A DNA stretch of 44,568 bases from Methanothermococcus sp. SCGC AD-155-M21. Its GTDB lineage: Archaea > AGJL01 > Methanococci > Methanococcales > Methanococcaceae. Shown piece after piece: positions 9,916 through 20,295 of the stretch (position 1 is the first letter of the stretch; the number at the start of each line of letters is the position of its first letter). The DNA lies in contig JAHEPY010000013.1 of the NCBI GenBank assembly GCA_019561565.1, forward strand, positions 1 through 44,568, in the 5' to 3' direction. Made by a program: the position numbers and the translations under genes. The notes under the pieces were generated by a model. It was not told the DNA's origin. It saw nothing but the letters and a program-made list of their open reading frames with translations, and searched no databases.

Positions 9916-10186
9916 ATTTTCCCTCAATATATTTTCAAATATTTTTAAATGAATTTATAACCAATATAACTTTTAAACATACTCTAATATAAAAATATTT
10001 AATCAAACTATCTATAAAATAAAAACCTTAATTAAAAAAACCCATAAAAAAATAAAATAATATTATTATTAAAAAAAATAAAAATAAAAAAAGATTTTTA
10101 AAACATTAATAAAATAAAAAAATCTAATTATAGCAAAACACATGACATTTTAAACTTATTATGATGTATAGTAATCCTAATACTTA

Positions 10187-10257
10187 AAGGATTTCCTCTG
10201 CACTTCCAATGCTTATGAGTATAGAGGGGGGATAGCGGTAGAGAATTTCTACTTTTT
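10187..10257 (+). ncRNA. Small structured RNA of unknown family, copy A
   Basis: A GC-rich island in the 479-base spacer between dadD and tldD. It is homologous to the element at 30052-30120 (minus strand). Shared blocks in order are AAGGATT, CTGCA, the loop CCAATGCTTAT (CCCAGTGCTTAG in the other copy), AGAGGG and GAATTTCTAMTTTTT. Two stems can be drawn here: CTCT with AGAG outside, and ACTT (10202-10205) with GAGT (10217-10220) inside. In the other copy the inner stem is GCTC with GAGC, a compensatory change, and the outer stem is TTCT with AGAG. The element ends in a T run suited to archaeal termination. A further hairpin, AATCC with GGATT, lies just upstream from about 10173. No open frame is conserved. 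The function is unknown. Confidence 0.6.
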
Positions 10258-10394
10258 GAATATTTATTTTTCTTTATCTCTTAAATGTTTATTTTTTTCT
10301 TATTTTCTTAAGATTTAGATTATTTTAATTTTTATAATTTTTTATTTTTATAGGGATCTATTTTAATATTATTTTTTAAGACAATAAATATACA

Positions 10395-11798
10395 TTAACA
10401 TATAATTGTTTTAGTTCTTACACATCCCCCTCCATCCCCAACAGGAACACTCTGTCCATTTTTACCACAGTATCCAACACTTAATTTAAACTCATTGGTT
10501 ACTCCATCAATATTATGAAGTATATTCATTATCTCCCCACTGAGGCCAGCATCTCTTAAGTGGGTTGTCAATTCTCCATTTTCTATTAAAAAGGCCTCAA
10601 CAGCATTAAACTGGAATAATCCCTTTCCAGTATCAACCTGTCCCCCCCGGGACCCCTTTAAAAAAATACCATTTTTTGTATCCTCCAAAAGTTCCTCAAA
10701 ATCCCAATCCCCAGGTTTTATATAGGTATTGCTCATTCTAACTAAGGGCCTATTTAATCCCTGGGCTCTTGCATTTCCAGTAACTTCCATATTTAGCCTC
10801 CCAGCAGTTTCCCTTGTATGCAAATAACCCTTTAAAACTCCCTTTTCTATTATTGTTGTTTCCTTAGCCTTAACTCCCTCGCTATCATATTTATAATATC
10901 CAAAGGAATCCTTTATTAGAGGATTATCTATTACAGTTACATAATCACTTCCCACTACCTCATTTATTTTATCCTTAAATACACTATCATTTTGTAGAAT
11001 TAGATCAGCCTCAGAGGCATGGCCAACAGCCTCATGAATAAAAACCCCTGTAAGTTCAGGATCTAAAACAACTTTAAACTCTCCTTTAGGACATACCTTA
11101 GCCTTAAGTAATCTTAATGCCCTATTTTTAGTATTTTCTGCCTTTTCATAAAGGGTATTTTTTTCTAAGACTTCAAAACCATCCCCTCCAAGTCTTTCTG
11201 AGGCATACTGTAGATTACTACTGTTATCCTTTGCAACAACTGTCATATTCATAAGTACTTTGGTTATTTCATTTTTTATTAGGGCCCCTTCACTACTGAT
11301 AAATAGGGAATTCCCCAAAACATCAGAATAACCCACTGAGGAACTTGCTATTTTACCATTATTATTTTGAGAATTGTTTTCCATTATGCAATTATGCACC
11401 ATGGTAATATACTCTTTTTTTTCCTCAACACCTATGTCCTTAGGGTTTATTTTTCCATTGGATTTAACATGATCCTTATATGCCCCTATATCCTTTAAAA
11501 TTACAGTTTTTTTAGAATTTTCATTTGATAGTTTGGCAATTTTAAGGGCCCTATTTAAAAGGTTTTTTATTTCCTCATTCTCTATCTTATTGGAATTGGC
11601 ATATCCCCATCCATTTTTATAAAGTACTCTAACTATTACTCCAGTATTCATCCCTGAGGAAATTCCTTCAATACTTCCATCCTTTAGGATTATCTTATTT
11701 GATTCATTAAATAATAACCTAATATCCCAATAAGTACCTATGGAGATTTTTTCAAGTTTTTCTAAATGATATTCTAACTCCATATATCCATTATCCAT
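10395..11798 (-). CDS. tldD: TldD/PmbA family metalloprotease-like protein
   Basis: TldD-like protein of 467 residues. The zinc-site motif HEAVGHASEAD is present, as are the conserved GRGG-like segment (SRGGQVDTGKG) and the C-terminal GYCGKNGQSVPVGDGGG. Bacterial TldD pairs with TldE to degrade or trim peptides; no TldE partner is next to this gene. A longer frame reaches an ATG at 11831, but GGTGAT lies immediately before the ATG at 11798 (spacing four), so I use the shorter start. The gene is divergent from glnA, with a 346-base spacer that carries the glnA control region on its right and only AT-rich repeats of TAATA type on its left. Confidence 0.88.
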   Translation of the reverse strand: MDNGYMELEYHLEKLEKISIGTYWDIRLLFNESNKIILKDGSIEGISSGMNTGVIVRVLYKNGWGYANSNKIENEEIKNLLNRALKIAKLSNENSKKTVILKDIGAYKDHVKSNGKINPKDIGVEEKKEYITMVHNCIMENNSQNNNGKIASSSVGYSDVLGNSLFISSEGALIKNEITKVLMNMTVVAKDNSSNLQYASERLGGDGFEVLEKNTLYEKAENTKNRALRLLKAKVCPKGEFKVVLDPELTGVFIHEAVGHASEADLILQNDSVFKDKINEVVGSDYVTVIDNPLIKDSFGYYKYDSEGVKAKETTIIEKGVLKGYLHTRETAGRLNMEVTGNARAQGLNRPLVRMSNTYIKPGDWDFEELLEDTKNGIFLKGSRGGQVDTGKGLFQFNAVEAFLIENGELTTHLRDAGLSGEIMNILHNIDGVTNEFKLSVGYCGKNGQSVPVGDGGGCVRTKTIIC

Positions 11799-12079
11799 CC
11801 TTATCACCAATTTAAATTTATTTATATCCATATAAAATATTATAAATCTTTAAAATTTAATTTTTATTATATTTTATTACATTATAATAAATTTATTTAA
11901 AATAATTTTATAATATTAAAAAATTTTAAAAAAATAAAATAGGAATAATATAATAATAAATAATATAATATAAAATATAAAATACGTAATAAATAATATT
12001 AATATTGTAATAAATAATATAATAAACATAATATAATAAATAATATAAAAAACAACAAAAATAATGTAAAAATCGTAAG

Positions 12080-12090
12080 TTATATATATT
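12080..12090 (+). promoter_or_regulatory. TATA box of glnA
   Basis: The stretch TTATATATATT lies about 60 bases before the glnA start codon. Transcription would begin near 12108-12112, inside the operator half-site described next. It is the most TATA-like element in the spacer close to the gene. Confidence 0.55.
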
Positions 12091-12097
12091 TGAAATA

Positions 12098-12111
12098 GGA
12101 AAGATACTTCC
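12098..12111 (+). promoter_or_regulatory. NrpR-type nitrogen operator GGAA-N6-TTCC
   Basis: The bases are GGAA, then AGATAC, then TTCC, an exact match to the palindrome bound by the nitrogen repressor NrpR at nif and glnA promoters of Methanococcus maripaludis. It sits just after the TATA box and over the expected start site, so bound repressor would block the polymerase. The expected behaviour is that 2-oxoglutarate under nitrogen limitation releases NrpR and raises glnA expression. Confidence 0.82.
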
Positions 12112-12144
12112 TATAATTGCATATAACTATAAAGAGGTGTTGTT

Positions 12145-13494
12145 ATGGAATCTGTTGAAAAGGCATTGGAATGTATAACAGAAAATGATGTTAAATTTTT
12201 AAGGCTACAATTCGTAGATATAATGGGTATTCCCAAAAATGTAGCATATCCTATAAAATCTGGAGAAAAAGGACTTGAAGAGTTAAGAGAAGTATTAACT
12301 GAGGGATTATACTTTGATGGTTCATCAATTAACGGTTTTGTCTCAATAGATTGCTCTGATATGATATTAAAACCTGATCTATCAACCTTGTCTGTTTTAC
12401 CATGGAGACCTACTGAAAAATCTGTAGCAAGAGTTATTTGTGATATATATACTGCAGAGGGAAAACCATTTGAAGGAGACCCAAGGGGCTGCTTAAAAAG
12501 AATTATGAACTCACTTAAGGAGGATATGAAGGGAGATTACTATGTGGGCCCTGAACCAGAATTCTTTTTAGTAAAACCTAGCCACCATAACCCACATGTG
12601 ATGATCCCTGCTGACGATGGGGAATACTTTGATTTAGAACCTTTAGATGATGCTCCGAATATAAGAAGAGACATAGTATTTGCCTTAGAAAACCTTGGTT
12701 TCCATGTAGAAGCCTCCCACCATGAAGTAGCACCAGGCCAGCACGAGGTAGATTTCAAATTTGATGATGCCTTAAAAACAGCAGACAGTGTAGTTACATT
12801 TAAAACTACAATAAAAATGATAGCAAAGAGATATGGATTTATGGCAACATTTATGCCAAAACCATTCTACGGTATGAATGGTAGCGGTATGCACTGCCAC
12901 CAGAGTATATGGTTAAATGGAGAGCCTACATTCTATGACGAAAATGCTCCCTATCAATTAAGTGATACCTGTTTAAATTATATTGGAGGAATATTGGAAC
13001 ATGCCAAGGCAATTGTGGCAATTACAAATCCAACTGTTAACTCCTACAAAAGACTTGTGCCAGGATATGAGGCTCCTGTAAATATAGCCTGGGCAAACAA
13101 GAACAGAAGTGCAATTATAAGGGTTCCTGCTGCAAGGGGCAAGGGAGCAAGAATTGAATTTAGGGCTCCTGATCCATCATGTAATCCATACTTGGCATTC
13201 GCAGTAATGCTTGCTGCAGGTTTGGATGGTATTAAAAGAAAATTAAGTGCACCTGAGCCTGTTGAGAAAAACATCTTTGCCATGAGTGAAGCTGAGAAAA
13301 AAGAATTAGGAATAGAATCTGTACCATCTAACTTAAAAGAGGCCCTTGATGAGTTGGAGAACAACACAGTTTTAAAGAATGCCCTTGGAACTCATATATT
13401 TGAAAACTTCTTAGAAGCAAAATATAATGAATGGGACAGTTTTAGAACTGCAGTAACTGACTGGGAAACTAAGAAATATTTAAAATTCCTTTAA
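12145..13494 (+). CDS. glnA: Glutamine synthetase, type I
   Basis: Condenses glutamate and ammonia to glutamine with ATP; a cytosolic dodecamer. 449 residues, typical of the GSI-alpha group that lacks the adenylylation insert. Key blocks are all present: YFDGSSINGF, GPEPEFFL, HHEVAPGQHEVDF, MNGSGMHCHQS, NPTVNSYKRLVPGYEAP, NRSAIIRVP and EFRAPDPSCNPYLAF. RBS GAGGTG lies before the ATG with a six-base spacer. The promoter carries an NrpR-type operator, so transcription should follow nitrogen status. A GlnK-type PII protein is encoded at 40.7 kb and could modulate activity, as reported for methanogen GlnK proteins. Codon use is slightly richer in GC than its neighbours, consistent with high expression. 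Confidence 0.98.
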   Translation: MESVEKALECITENDVKFLRLQFVDIMGIPKNVAYPIKSGEKGLEELREVLTEGLYFDGSSINGFVSIDCSDMILKPDLSTLSVLPWRPTEKSVARVICDIYTAEGKPFEGDPRGCLKRIMNSLKEDMKGDYYVGPEPEFFLVKPSHHNPHVMIPADDGEYFDLEPLDDAPNIRRDIVFALENLGFHVEASHHEVAPGQHEVDFKFDDALKTADSVVTFKTTIKMIAKRYGFMATFMPKPFYGMNGSGMHCHQSIWLNGEPTFYDENAPYQLSDTCLNYIGGILEHAKAIVAITNPTVNSYKRLVPGYEAPVNIAWANKNRSAIIRVPAARGKGARIEFRAPDPSCNPYLAFAVMLAAGLDGIKRKLSAPEPVEKNIFAMSEAEKKELGIESVPSNLKEALDELENNTVLKNALGTHIFENFLEAKYNEWDSFRTAVTDWETKKYLKFL

Positions 13495-13707
13495 ATAAAA
13501 CCTTTAAATTAAATTAAATATTTTTATTTTTTTTAATTATTTAATAATATTTTTTATCAATATTATAATATATTTATAAAATTTATCCTTTATTTCTAAG
13601 TTTTAATTTTTCTAATTTTTTAAGTATTAAATAAGTTGCATAAAAATAAATGGTACCCTCAATGAGTTATAAAATAATATAAATTAAAAAAATAAAAAAG
13701 GAACACC

Positions 13708-14809
<1,102 letters not shown>

Positions 14810-15062
14810 GTAATTAAAAATTTATTTTTATTTTTTTACTTTTATCCATATATTCTTTTATTCTTTTTTAGTCTTTTAATATTTTATAATATTTTATTAT
14901 ATTTTTATTCCCTATTTTATTATTTTTATATTATCTATTATTTTTATTTTTAAAATTCCTATAAATGGGCCATTAATATAAATATTTAATTAATTATTAA
15001 ATTTAATTAAAAACCTAAAAAAAATTAAAATTACTTTAACATAATAGATAAGGTGAATTATA

Positions 15063-16073
15063 TTGGCAGAGATAAATATAAAGGAGTTAAAAAGGTATTG
15101 CAATCCATCCTATATCACAGTTAGAAGGGACAAATTAATAATAAACAGTAAGAGATTGGCGAGATTATCTAAGGGAAAAATAAAGGAAATAGAAAAAAAT
15201 TTTGGAATACCATTAATTTATTCAAAGAATTATGAGTTAATTTCCCAAAGTATGGGTAGGTATATTTCAAAGTATGGAATAATAACCCCGAGGGACACAG
15301 TAATAGTTGGATTAAGTGGGGGAAAGGATAGTTTAGCATTACTTCACTTATTAGAACCCTATAGACGTAGATATGGAATAAAAATATATGCCATTACTGT
15401 GGATTTAAATATAGAAAATATTAGACCCTGGAACCCTCAAAATAGCAATATGAAAAGGATAATAGAACATTGTAATGCCTTAAATATTCCCCATAGAATA
15501 ATATCCTTTGATAAAGACATTGTTAAAATGTCAGAATTATTGTCAGATAACTCCACAGGAATTGCCTATTCTCCCTGTTTTTCATGTTCCATAGTTAGGA
15601 GGTACATATTAACAAATTTTGCTAAGGATATAGTGGAAAACATTGAAAAGGATAGCCAAAATAACTCCAATGTAAATAATAAAATAAATGGTAAAGTAAA
15701 AATATGCTTTGGCCATACATTGGAGGATAATTCAGATACAATATTGGCAAATATATTTAAGGGAGATATAATAAAGGCATTGAAACCAGTAAAAAACTTT
15801 AACACCGCCATGTTTGATTTTAAGGAATTTAAACTTAATTTACATGAATGCACCATTATAAGGCCCCTTTTAAGTGTTTCAGAAAAGAACATTGAGAGGG
15901 CCTTAGATGAATGTGGTATTGAGTACTATAGAGATAAGGAGGAATGTCCCTACAGTAGAAACCGAGGGGATAGCATAAGAAGGAAAAGCCATGAAATCCT
16001 TGAAAACCTTGAAAAAGATGTTAAAAATATAAGGGAAATGGTAGTTTCATCTGTTCTAAAATCTATTAAATAA
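15063..16073 (+). CDS. PP-loop ATPase, TtcA/NcsA-like tRNA thiolation family
   Basis: A 336-residue N-type ATP pyrophosphatase. The PP-loop SGGKDS lies near residue 85, and a PCFSC motif (about 170-174) and a GHTLEDNSDT block match the TtcA/TtuA/NcsA (CTU1) superfamily, which adenylates tRNA bases for sulfur transfer. The usual pair of N-terminal CxxC zinc fingers of NcsA is absent; only a single Cys is seen near residue 13. It may therefore be a separate paralogue with another RNA or small-molecule substrate. A 20-residue Asn-rich insertion (around 198-208) sits before KICFGHT. The start is TTG, supported by AAGGTGA seven bases upstream and the lack of a better ATG. Confidence 0.75.
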   Translation: MAEINIKELKRYCNPSYITVRRDKLIINSKRLARLSKGKIKEIEKNFGIPLIYSKNYELISQSMGRYISKYGIITPRDTVIVGLSGGKDSLALLHLLEPYRRRYGIKIYAITVDLNIENIRPWNPQNSNMKRIIEHCNALNIPHRIISFDKDIVKMSELLSDNSTGIAYSPCFSCSIVRRYILTNFAKDIVENIEKDSQNNSNVNNKINGKVKICFGHTLEDNSDTILANIFKGDIIKALKPVKNFNTAMFDFKEFKLNLHECTIIRPLLSVSEKNIERALDECGIEYYRDKEECPYSRNRGDSIRRKSHEILENLEKDVKNIREMVVSSVLKSIK

Positions 16074-16121
16074 TAAATTTATTAAATAGTAAATCTATTA
16101 AATAATTTATAGAAATAATAA

Positions 16122-17000
16122 TTATTTATAGGGAAATTCTCTTATAATACTATTCAACTCCTCTTTATCAATATACTCCTTATCTCCTATCTTAAAAACC
16201 CTATCCTCTATAATCCTTCCAAAGGGTATCATTGGGCATCTATTATCTATTGCTATTTTCACAATCTCCTTTAGGTTTTCTTCATCTGTACTTATTAAAT
16301 AGGTTCCTAAGTATCTTGTAGAGCGAGGATAGGGAATTGCAGTTATCTCAATACCAACCTTTGCCTTTACAATCATTTCAAGTATGTTGCAGAGCCATCC
16401 TCCCCTTGAGGCATCCTTACATGCATTAATTTCAATATCTTCCTTTAAAATTTTTAAAAATGTATCATATTTATTTTTGGCCCTTTGAATTCTATCCCCT
16501 ATATCTCCCTCTACAGGATGGCCCAACATAAATACAACATCTCCAACTTTGGAGCCCCCATCTTTAATTATTTTATCCCCCACTAACTCTCCAAATACTA
16601 CAACACTTATACAGGATTTTAAAGTTTCCTCGGTCTGAGTATTTCCTCCAATAATGGGTATGTTCAAGTTTAAGGATTGTTTTTTTAATCCATCTATTGC
16701 TATTTTAATCTCTTCCTTATTTTGAGCCTGGATGGCATTCATGGCATAGAGTGGTTTTGCACCCATGGCCACAATATCACAGGATGTATGGATAAGGGCA
16801 GTTTTTGAACCTAATTTTAATGGATAGGGGCCCTCCATGTTTATTACATTTCTACCCACCACTACCCCATCATCCCCTGCCCTAATACCACTTATTAAAT
16901 CTTTAACCTTGGAGTCCATGTTCCATAGTTTTTTTCTTGGATAGTTTGACTCCATCATGTGTTCTATGGCATGTTTTATCTCATACTCTATACGCTCCAT
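16122..17000 (-). CDS. AIR synthase-related (PurM/SelD-like) protein
   Basis: A 292-residue ATP-binding protein of the PurM fold. RAGDDGVVVG near the N-terminus and HTSCDIVAMGAKPLYAMNAIQA match the metal- and ATP-binding parts of AIR synthase, selenophosphate synthetase and thiamine phosphate kinase, and DASRGGWLCNILEM lies in the C-terminal half. Methanogens carry several such COG2144-type proteins, one of which is methanogenesis marker 2; I cannot say which member this is, and the substrate is unknown. Two ATGs are possible. The second, at 17000, is six bases after GGGAG and fits better than the one at 17006, which touches it. The gene is convergent with the PP-loop gene. Confidence 0.72.
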   Translation of the reverse strand: MERIEYEIKHAIEHMMESNYPRKKLWNMDSKVKDLISGIRAGDDGVVVGRNVINMEGPYPLKLGSKTALIHTSCDIVAMGAKPLYAMNAIQAQNKEEIKIAIDGLKKQSLNLNIPIIGGNTQTEETLKSCISVVVFGELVGDKIIKDGGSKVGDVVFMLGHPVEGDIGDRIQRAKNKYDTFLKILKEDIEINACKDASRGGWLCNILEMIVKAKVGIEITAIPYPRSTRYLGTYLISTDEENLKEIVKIAIDNRCPMIPFGRIIEDRVFKIGDKEYIDKEELNSIIREFPYK

Positions 17001-17208
17001 AATCATCTCCCTATTTAAATGATTTAGGGTAAAAAATAATATTAAAATAATTAAAATAATAATTATAAAAATAATTAAGATAATAATTAAAATAATAATT
17101 AAAATAAAATAGGTAATATAAAATAGATAATTATTTTTTTATTTAAATTACTTACTTTATAAAGAATCTTTATAATTAAGTATATTATGGTCTCTTGGGG
17201 GTATAAAT

Positions 17209-18000
17209 ATGGTAAATGAAGGAAAAATGGCACCAAATATAATAGATAATAGTCCAGATAGGGAACTATTGAAGGTTATAAAAGATCAACTTAAAAAATC
17301 AAAGAAGGCAAAATTTGCAATAGGATATTTTTTTCTAAGTGGATTTTCCTTAGTTAGGGAAGATTTTCCAGAGAAATTTTCGAAACGTCCTTTTTTAAAA
17401 GTTATAATGGGTAATGAAACAACATACTCAACAAAGGAAGAATTGGTAGAAGGATATAATTTAAGAGAGTTATTTAAACAAAGAATGATAGAGGAATTAC
17501 AAGAAAAAGAACCCACTGAGGAACAGATAAAACAATTAAAAACATTAAGGGATTTCATAGCAAATAATACAATAGATGTAAAACTTTTTGATAAATCAAG
17601 ATTGCATGCAAAATTATATTTGTTTTTAACAGAACCTGAGGAGAGATATGGCTCACCAGGTTTAGCAGTGGTAGGATCCTCTAACTTTACAAGGGAGGGC
17701 CTTGTTAAAAACAAAGAATTAAATATTTTGCTTACTTCAAGAGAGGAAGTTTTGTATTTGGATCAATGGTTTGATAAGTTATGGGAGGAATCTATTGAAT
17801 TTAGGGAAGATTTATTAAAAGTTATAGATATTTCTGGGGTATTACCTGGGAGTCCCTATCCAAAAATTGGTAAGTTAATTGATTCCCAAACTCTATTTAA
17901 ATATTTAGTGTATAGATGGTTTGAAGGGAGGGTATTGAACCTTTTAAAAAAAGGATATTCTCTTAGAATTTCAACTTGTAGGGGCAGTCAATGCTATTGA
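17209..18000 (+). CDS. PLD-nuclease domain part of a frameshifted PLD-SNF2 helicase
   Basis: The N-terminal third of one gene that runs to 20895. It carries a phospholipase-D-type nuclease domain: HAKLYLF with the HxK pair at residues 133 and 135, then GSSNF at 156-160, the usual HKD arrangement. The true sequence departs at the A7 run at 17946-17952. Removing one A makes the frame read KDILLEFQLVGAVNAID and join directly to the helicase frame at 17954. The last 19 residues of this ORF are therefore frameshift product. PLD-SNF2 fusions act as modification-dependent nucleases (SauUSI) or as the cutting arm of ATP-dependent restriction systems; with a methyltransferase next door the second is more likely. 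Confidence 0.8.
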   Translation: MVNEGKMAPNIIDNSPDRELLKVIKDQLKKSKKAKFAIGYFFLSGFSLVREDFPEKFSKRPFLKVIMGNETTYSTKEELVEGYNLRELFKQRMIEELQEKEPTEEQIKQLKTLRDFIANNTIDVKLFDKSRLHAKLYLFLTEPEERYGSPGLAVVGSSNFTREGLVKNKELNILLTSREEVLYLDQWFDKLWEESIEFREDLLKVIDISGVLPGSPYPKIGKLIDSQTLFKYLVYRWFEGRVLNLLKKGYSLRISTCRGSQCY

Positions 18001-18028
18001 TAAAATTAATTTTTATAATGGGGTAATA

Positions 18029-20155
18029 TTGGCGGATTCTGTTGGCCTTGGAAAAAGTTTTATGGCCTCTACAATAATAGAGGAATTTTTAAATAAAAAA
18101 CATCCCACTTGGGTTCCTGAGGGTAAAGATCCCTCTGTTATGATGATACTACCTCCTTCTATAATAAATCAATGGGAGGAGTTGTTAATTTCTTCGCAAT
18201 ATTTTTTAAAGGATAATAAGATAGATATAATAAAAGATTTAAATAATTTTAAAATTTATAATGTATCTGATAAAGAAAATAAATTCCTTGGAAAAATTGC
18301 TTTTTTATCCTTAGGAAAATTTCAAAATTTAAAGGAAGAGGATCTAAAAAAATTTGCTAAAGAATATGATTTTTTTGTAATAGATGAGGCACATAAGTAT
18401 AGAAATAAAAACACAAATAGATGGAAAAATGTTAGAAAATTGCAAAAAAAGGAAGATGGTTTTCCCAATAAATTTTTACTTCTTACAGCGACACCTCTTA
18501 ATAATTCAATTAATGATATTTTCAACCTTATAAGGTTATTTATGGATGATACTTTTGCACCCTTTATAGTTAAAGGTATTCCAATAACAGATCTAATAAA
18601 AAATTATAAGGATTTAAAAAAAGAGTTCCAACAGAGGGATGATGATAAAATAAAAAGGGATTTAAAAAAAGTGGCAACAGAAATAAAGCAAAAGGTACTT
18701 GATGAAATAATGATCCTTAGAACAAGAAAATATATTATGGAACAATTCAAGGATATAAAGGTAAATGGCAAACCACTAGTTTTTAAGGATCCAATACCTT
18801 ACAGTCTTGATTATTCTCCCTTCTATACTGAGGATTATAAATCCCTTATAGAGGCAATTAACAACAATATTAACAAGATTTTATTTGAATATACTAAGGT
18901 TTATGGTACAAGATATGTGATCTTTGAGGAAGAAACCTTAGGTGGGGAAGAGCCAGCAAAAAAATTTATAGAAGTGGCGGATTTATTTAAACTTTTACTT
19001 GGAAAAAGATTGGAAAGTAGTATATTTTCCTTTGAAACTACACTTAGGAGAATTTATGAAAAAGAAAAAATTTTCTATAATACTTTTAAAATGGAAATGG
19101 ATAGAATAAAGAAAAAAGAGGATTTAAAGGGTATAATTGAAAGGGCCATTAAGAGGGCAAAAATAGAGAAAGAACTTGAAGAAGTTAAAAGGGAATATGA
19201 TATTGAAGGAGAAGAGGAAAAAACCTGGTTTGATAGGGTTATAGACTTACTTATTGAATATGGAGAGGAGGCATGGGGGGAGAAAAAACAATATTCAGAT
19301 ATGGATTTATTTAAATTTGGTTTAGAGATAGTTATTCAAAACTTAGAGAATGATTTAAGATATATGGAAGAAATATTTAAAGAATTAGATAAACTTAAAG
19401 AAAAGGAAAATGGGGAAATAAAAATACTTGGTAAATTACCCGCAGATAAAAAAGATATTATTGATCCCTTGATATACCCTCATAAAAATGATCCAAAGTT
19501 TGAAACATTAAAACAAATTATTGGCTCGCCTTCATTTAAATCTGAAAAATTAAAGGATATTCCTTCCCTATATCGTAAAAAAATATTGATTTTTACCCAA
19601 TACAAAGATACTGCCTATTATATCTATCATAATCTCCTAAATTGGATAAAAAAAGAAATTGATCTTCATACATGGCTTAAGGATAAAAATAATAAAATTA
19701 AAATTGGACTTGTAACAGGGGATACTGATATAAATGCTAAGGTTGATTACATTAAAAGATTTTCTCCTGAGGCCAATAATGGTTATGAGGAGGTAAAAAA
19801 ATATGGGGAAATTGATATTTTAATATCAACAGATGCTCTAAGTGAAGGGGTAAATTTACAGGATGCAGATGTTGTCATAAATTATGATTTGCCCTGGAAT
19901 CCAATGGTTATTATTCAGAGGGTAGGAAGGGTTAATAGAATAGGTAATGAAAAGGAAGTTAGTATGATAAACTATATACCTTCAAAAGAGATAGAGGTAA
20001 TTGTTGGCATCCTTGGAAAGTTAAAAGAAAAAATTGACGATATAACTTTAATTGTGGGAAAGGATGTAAAAATACTTTCGCCAGAGGAAGAAATAAATAT
20101 TGAAACATTTGGGGAAAAAATAAGGGATATTTCAAAGCGTACTATAACTATTTAG
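18029..20155 (+). CDS. SNF2-family helicase part of the frameshifted PLD-helicase
   Basis: This frame is really open from 17954, so the start at 18029 is not a true start. It holds the whole SNF2/RapA-like ATPase: Walker A SVGLGKSF just after 18041, DEAH (VIDEAHKY, near 18383), LLTATPLNN (near 18478), STDALSEGVNLQDADVV and the arginine-finger block QRVGRVNRIGN (near 19915). A charged coiled-coil-like insert rich in Lys and Glu lies between the two RecA lobes (about 18900-19480). It would translocate on DNA using ATP to power the PLD nuclease. The frame ends early at 20155; adding one base in the AAA at 20134-20136 continues it as KAYYNYLESYNISEDF into the next frame. Confidence 0.85.
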   Translation: MADSVGLGKSFMASTIIEEFLNKKHPTWVPEGKDPSVMMILPPSIINQWEELLISSQYFLKDNKIDIIKDLNNFKIYNVSDKENKFLGKIAFLSLGKFQNLKEEDLKKFAKEYDFFVIDEAHKYRNKNTNRWKNVRKLQKKEDGFPNKFLLLTATPLNNSINDIFNLIRLFMDDTFAPFIVKGIPITDLIKNYKDLKKEFQQRDDDKIKRDLKKVATEIKQKVLDEIMILRTRKYIMEQFKDIKVNGKPLVFKDPIPYSLDYSPFYTEDYKSLIEAINNNINKILFEYTKVYGTRYVIFEEETLGGEEPAKKFIEVADLFKLLLGKRLESSIFSFETTLRRIYEKEKIFYNTFKMEMDRIKKKEDLKGIIERAIKRAKIEKELEEVKREYDIEGEEEKTWFDRVIDLLIEYGEEAWGEKKQYSDMDLFKFGLEIVIQNLENDLRYMEEIFKELDKLKEKENGEIKILGKLPADKKDIIDPLIYPHKNDPKFETLKQIIGSPSFKSEKLKDIPSLYRKKILIFTQYKDTAYYIYHNLLNWIKKEIDLHTWLKDKNNKIKIGLVTGDTDINAKVDYIKRFSPEANNGYEEVKKYGEIDILISTDALSEGVNLQDADVVINYDLPWNPMVIIQRVGRVNRIGNEKEVSMINYIPSKEIEVIVGILGKLKEKIDDITLIVGKDVKILSPEEEINIETFGEKIRDISKRTITI

Positions 20156-20295
20156 AATCCTATAATATTTCTGAAGATTTTAAGAATTTTATTCCAGAGG
20201 GAATACCAAAAGAGCAACTTGATGAATATAAATTATTAAATATAATTCAATATGAACTTGGATATACTAAGGAGGACTTTGAAGAAATAATAAAA

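Noticed and set aside
10159-10166. ATGATGT as a C box of a C/D guide RNA
   Set aside because: No CTGA D box follows at a suitable distance, and the homologous element at 30 kb does not keep it.
10243-10257. GAATTTCTACTTTTT resembles the 3' part of a Cas12a CRISPR repeat
   Set aside because: Only one such block per element, no repeat-spacer array and no cas genes in the window; it is the 3' end of the paired RNA elements.
17040-17115. Repeated TAATAATTAAAA-type units as a tandem repeat or CRISPR-like array
   Set aside because: Units are irregular and low-complexity, like many AT-rich spacers in this window.
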